Assembly (NCBI GenBank): GCA_007115705.1
Contig: QXEO01001027.1
Coordinates: forward strand, 1,427,659-1,491,658
Length of the DNA stretch: 64,000 bases
Source: Dactylis glomerata
Lineage: Eukaryota; Streptophyta; Magnoliopsida; Poales; Poaceae
Reading direction: 5' to 3'
Part shown: positions 62,844 through 64,000 of the stretch, in pieces
How positions within the stretch are numbered: position 1 is the stretch's first letter
How the letters are laid out: every line of letters starts with the position of its first letter
Position numbers and translations under genes: made by a program
The notes under the pieces: model-generated
What the model was told of the DNA's origin: nothing
Database searches by the model: none
The model's input: the letters and a program-made list of their open reading frames with translations, nothing else

Positions 62844-64000
62844 TGACCTCAATCTCAGCTCCGCCATTGGAAACAAGTATATATACATAACCTGCAGAAC
62901 ATTTAGAAATCGAACAAAGAACCCTTCAAATCAAAACTAGAACACATAATACCCATAATTTCTAAAACCGGACAAAACACCCCTGGACCTAAGCGCGGAT
63001 CGATGAGCTCCTGCTGGTTGTAACAACGAAAACATCAGGGAGGAATCGATCATTCCGAGTTTCCGACCACCCATGTTCTACTGCTAGGAAAATCAAGCTA
63101 ACTATCTCATGAAGACATTTTAACTTTTTTCGTAAATGCATTTACTAGACGCTTTTGTAGGTACGTTTACTCGTTTTGGTCTATATTTAGTCCACTTAAA
63201 TATCTAAATGGTCTTATGTTAATGAACACAGGAAGTACTTCCTTCAGCTAGCTTCATGCGTGCGCGTAGCGGTGCTGAATTAATCTACCGCTCCTTCCGC
63301 CCGCCGCCGTCACACTCCTATCCCGCACCGTCTGCTCGCCACTGGACATCACCCTGAAGCGCGCCGCGGGACGTCACCGTGAAGCACCTGCTCAACCTGC
63401 ACCAATTCAGTGACCTAAGGCGTTACCAGTTCACCCTGCACCAGCTCAGCTAGCGACCTAAGGCGCCACCCAAGAAACCATTCGAATCATGGCCAAATCT
63501 GGTGCTCGAAAGTGGGCGGCGCCAGCCCGGCTGTTGGTGACGATGCCATTCAGCACTTCTACCCCAGCGCCCCCACAAACTCCTCCATACACCCCGGCAC
63601 ATGTACCCTCTCACGGCCTGGATAGATCCTGCACCAACCCCTTGTTGAATCAATGGTAATGGTTCTTCTGCTTCTAAATCAGTGGTCAGCCATTAGATCT
63701 TTAATTCAGAGTTTGCATCACTCGGTAATTTGCATCATGCGCTCAGTTTGTAAAGCCTAATTCAGTAGTACTCCTGATGTTACAACATTAGGTCTGTTTG
63801 CCAAAATATGAAATACTCTATAGTAGCAGTACTACTTCACCGAATAACAAAAGTAAGGTCTTGTTATTTTATAGCCGTGACGGTGCAGGGATGGTGTTGC
63901 AACACTAGTCCAGTTGCTTTAAATTTGAATAGTACTTATACCAGTCAGGATGTATATGTAGAAAGCAATACGGAGCAGCAACCATGTATGATCTTGACAT
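62844..64000. other. Intergenic, nothing firmly recognised
   Basis: 63105-63235 resembles an eroded Stowaway-type MITE (TTTACTCGTTTTGGTCTATATTTAG). 63240-63660 is GC-rich with short frames but no motif. Confidence 0.4.

Overview
The window reads as intergenic, repeat-dominated DNA of a large grass genome. The clues are CACTA elements with TTTAGTCCCGG subterminal repeats, gypsy LTRs starting TGATACGTCTC with a tRNA-Asp primer site, grass-type MITEs, a TRIM, Helitron ends with a hairpin followed by CTAG, and plant gene families (CXE carboxylesterase, YUCCA-like FMO, F-box, CAF1-like). The LTR style points to Pooideae, perhaps Poeae (Lolium/Festuca/Avena type); this is an impression, not a search result.

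Layout. 1-5514: right part of a CACTA transposon with a TNP2-type transposase (minus strand, one in-frame stop) and a 162-bp satellite-like array; it ends inside a gypsy-like element. 5515-13695: that gypsy-like element (plus strand), with a solo LTR of a sister subfamily nested in it (8604-10143, TSD TCGCC) and two fused 3' LTR copies. 13696-17216: a LINE (minus strand) cut at its 3' side by LTR-end sequence. 18948-19227: a complete 280-bp TRIM/SMART-like retrotransposon (TSD AATAT). 20390-31000: a gene-bearing interval with a carboxylesterase, a YUCCA-like monooxygenase pseudogene followed by a perfect 122-bp inverted repeat, a copia remnant, an F-box gene, a small unidentified gene and several MITEs and tandem duplications.

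31117-47355 is a three-level nest. A Harbinger-like segment carries a NAM-C-domain gene. A Ty1/copia element (31944-46172, minus strand, TSD GGATC) split that gene. Inside the copia element sit a solo LTR in its 3' LTR (32284-33928, TSD GGCGC) and a complete non-autonomous gypsy element in its leader (38783-45389). The uninterrupted copia 5' LTR at 45764-46172 serves as the empty site for the solo LTR, so the order of events can be read directly.

48541-57408 holds two Helitrons with both ends visible (minus 48541-51107; plus 52298-53909), a third Helitron-like 3' end, and an F-box gene (54635-55705). 57680-64000 has a B3-like exon, a Stowaway MITE, a CAF1-like gene without its catalytic motifs, and a complete CACTA element (60750-62840, TSD TAA) that carries a DEDD-type 3'-5' exonuclease gene and a 5S-rRNA-like segment.

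The probable functional host genes are the carboxylesterase, the two F-box genes and the CAF1-like gene. Most of the rest is transposon DNA or decay products. All calls were made by eye; copy-to-copy identity counts are manual.
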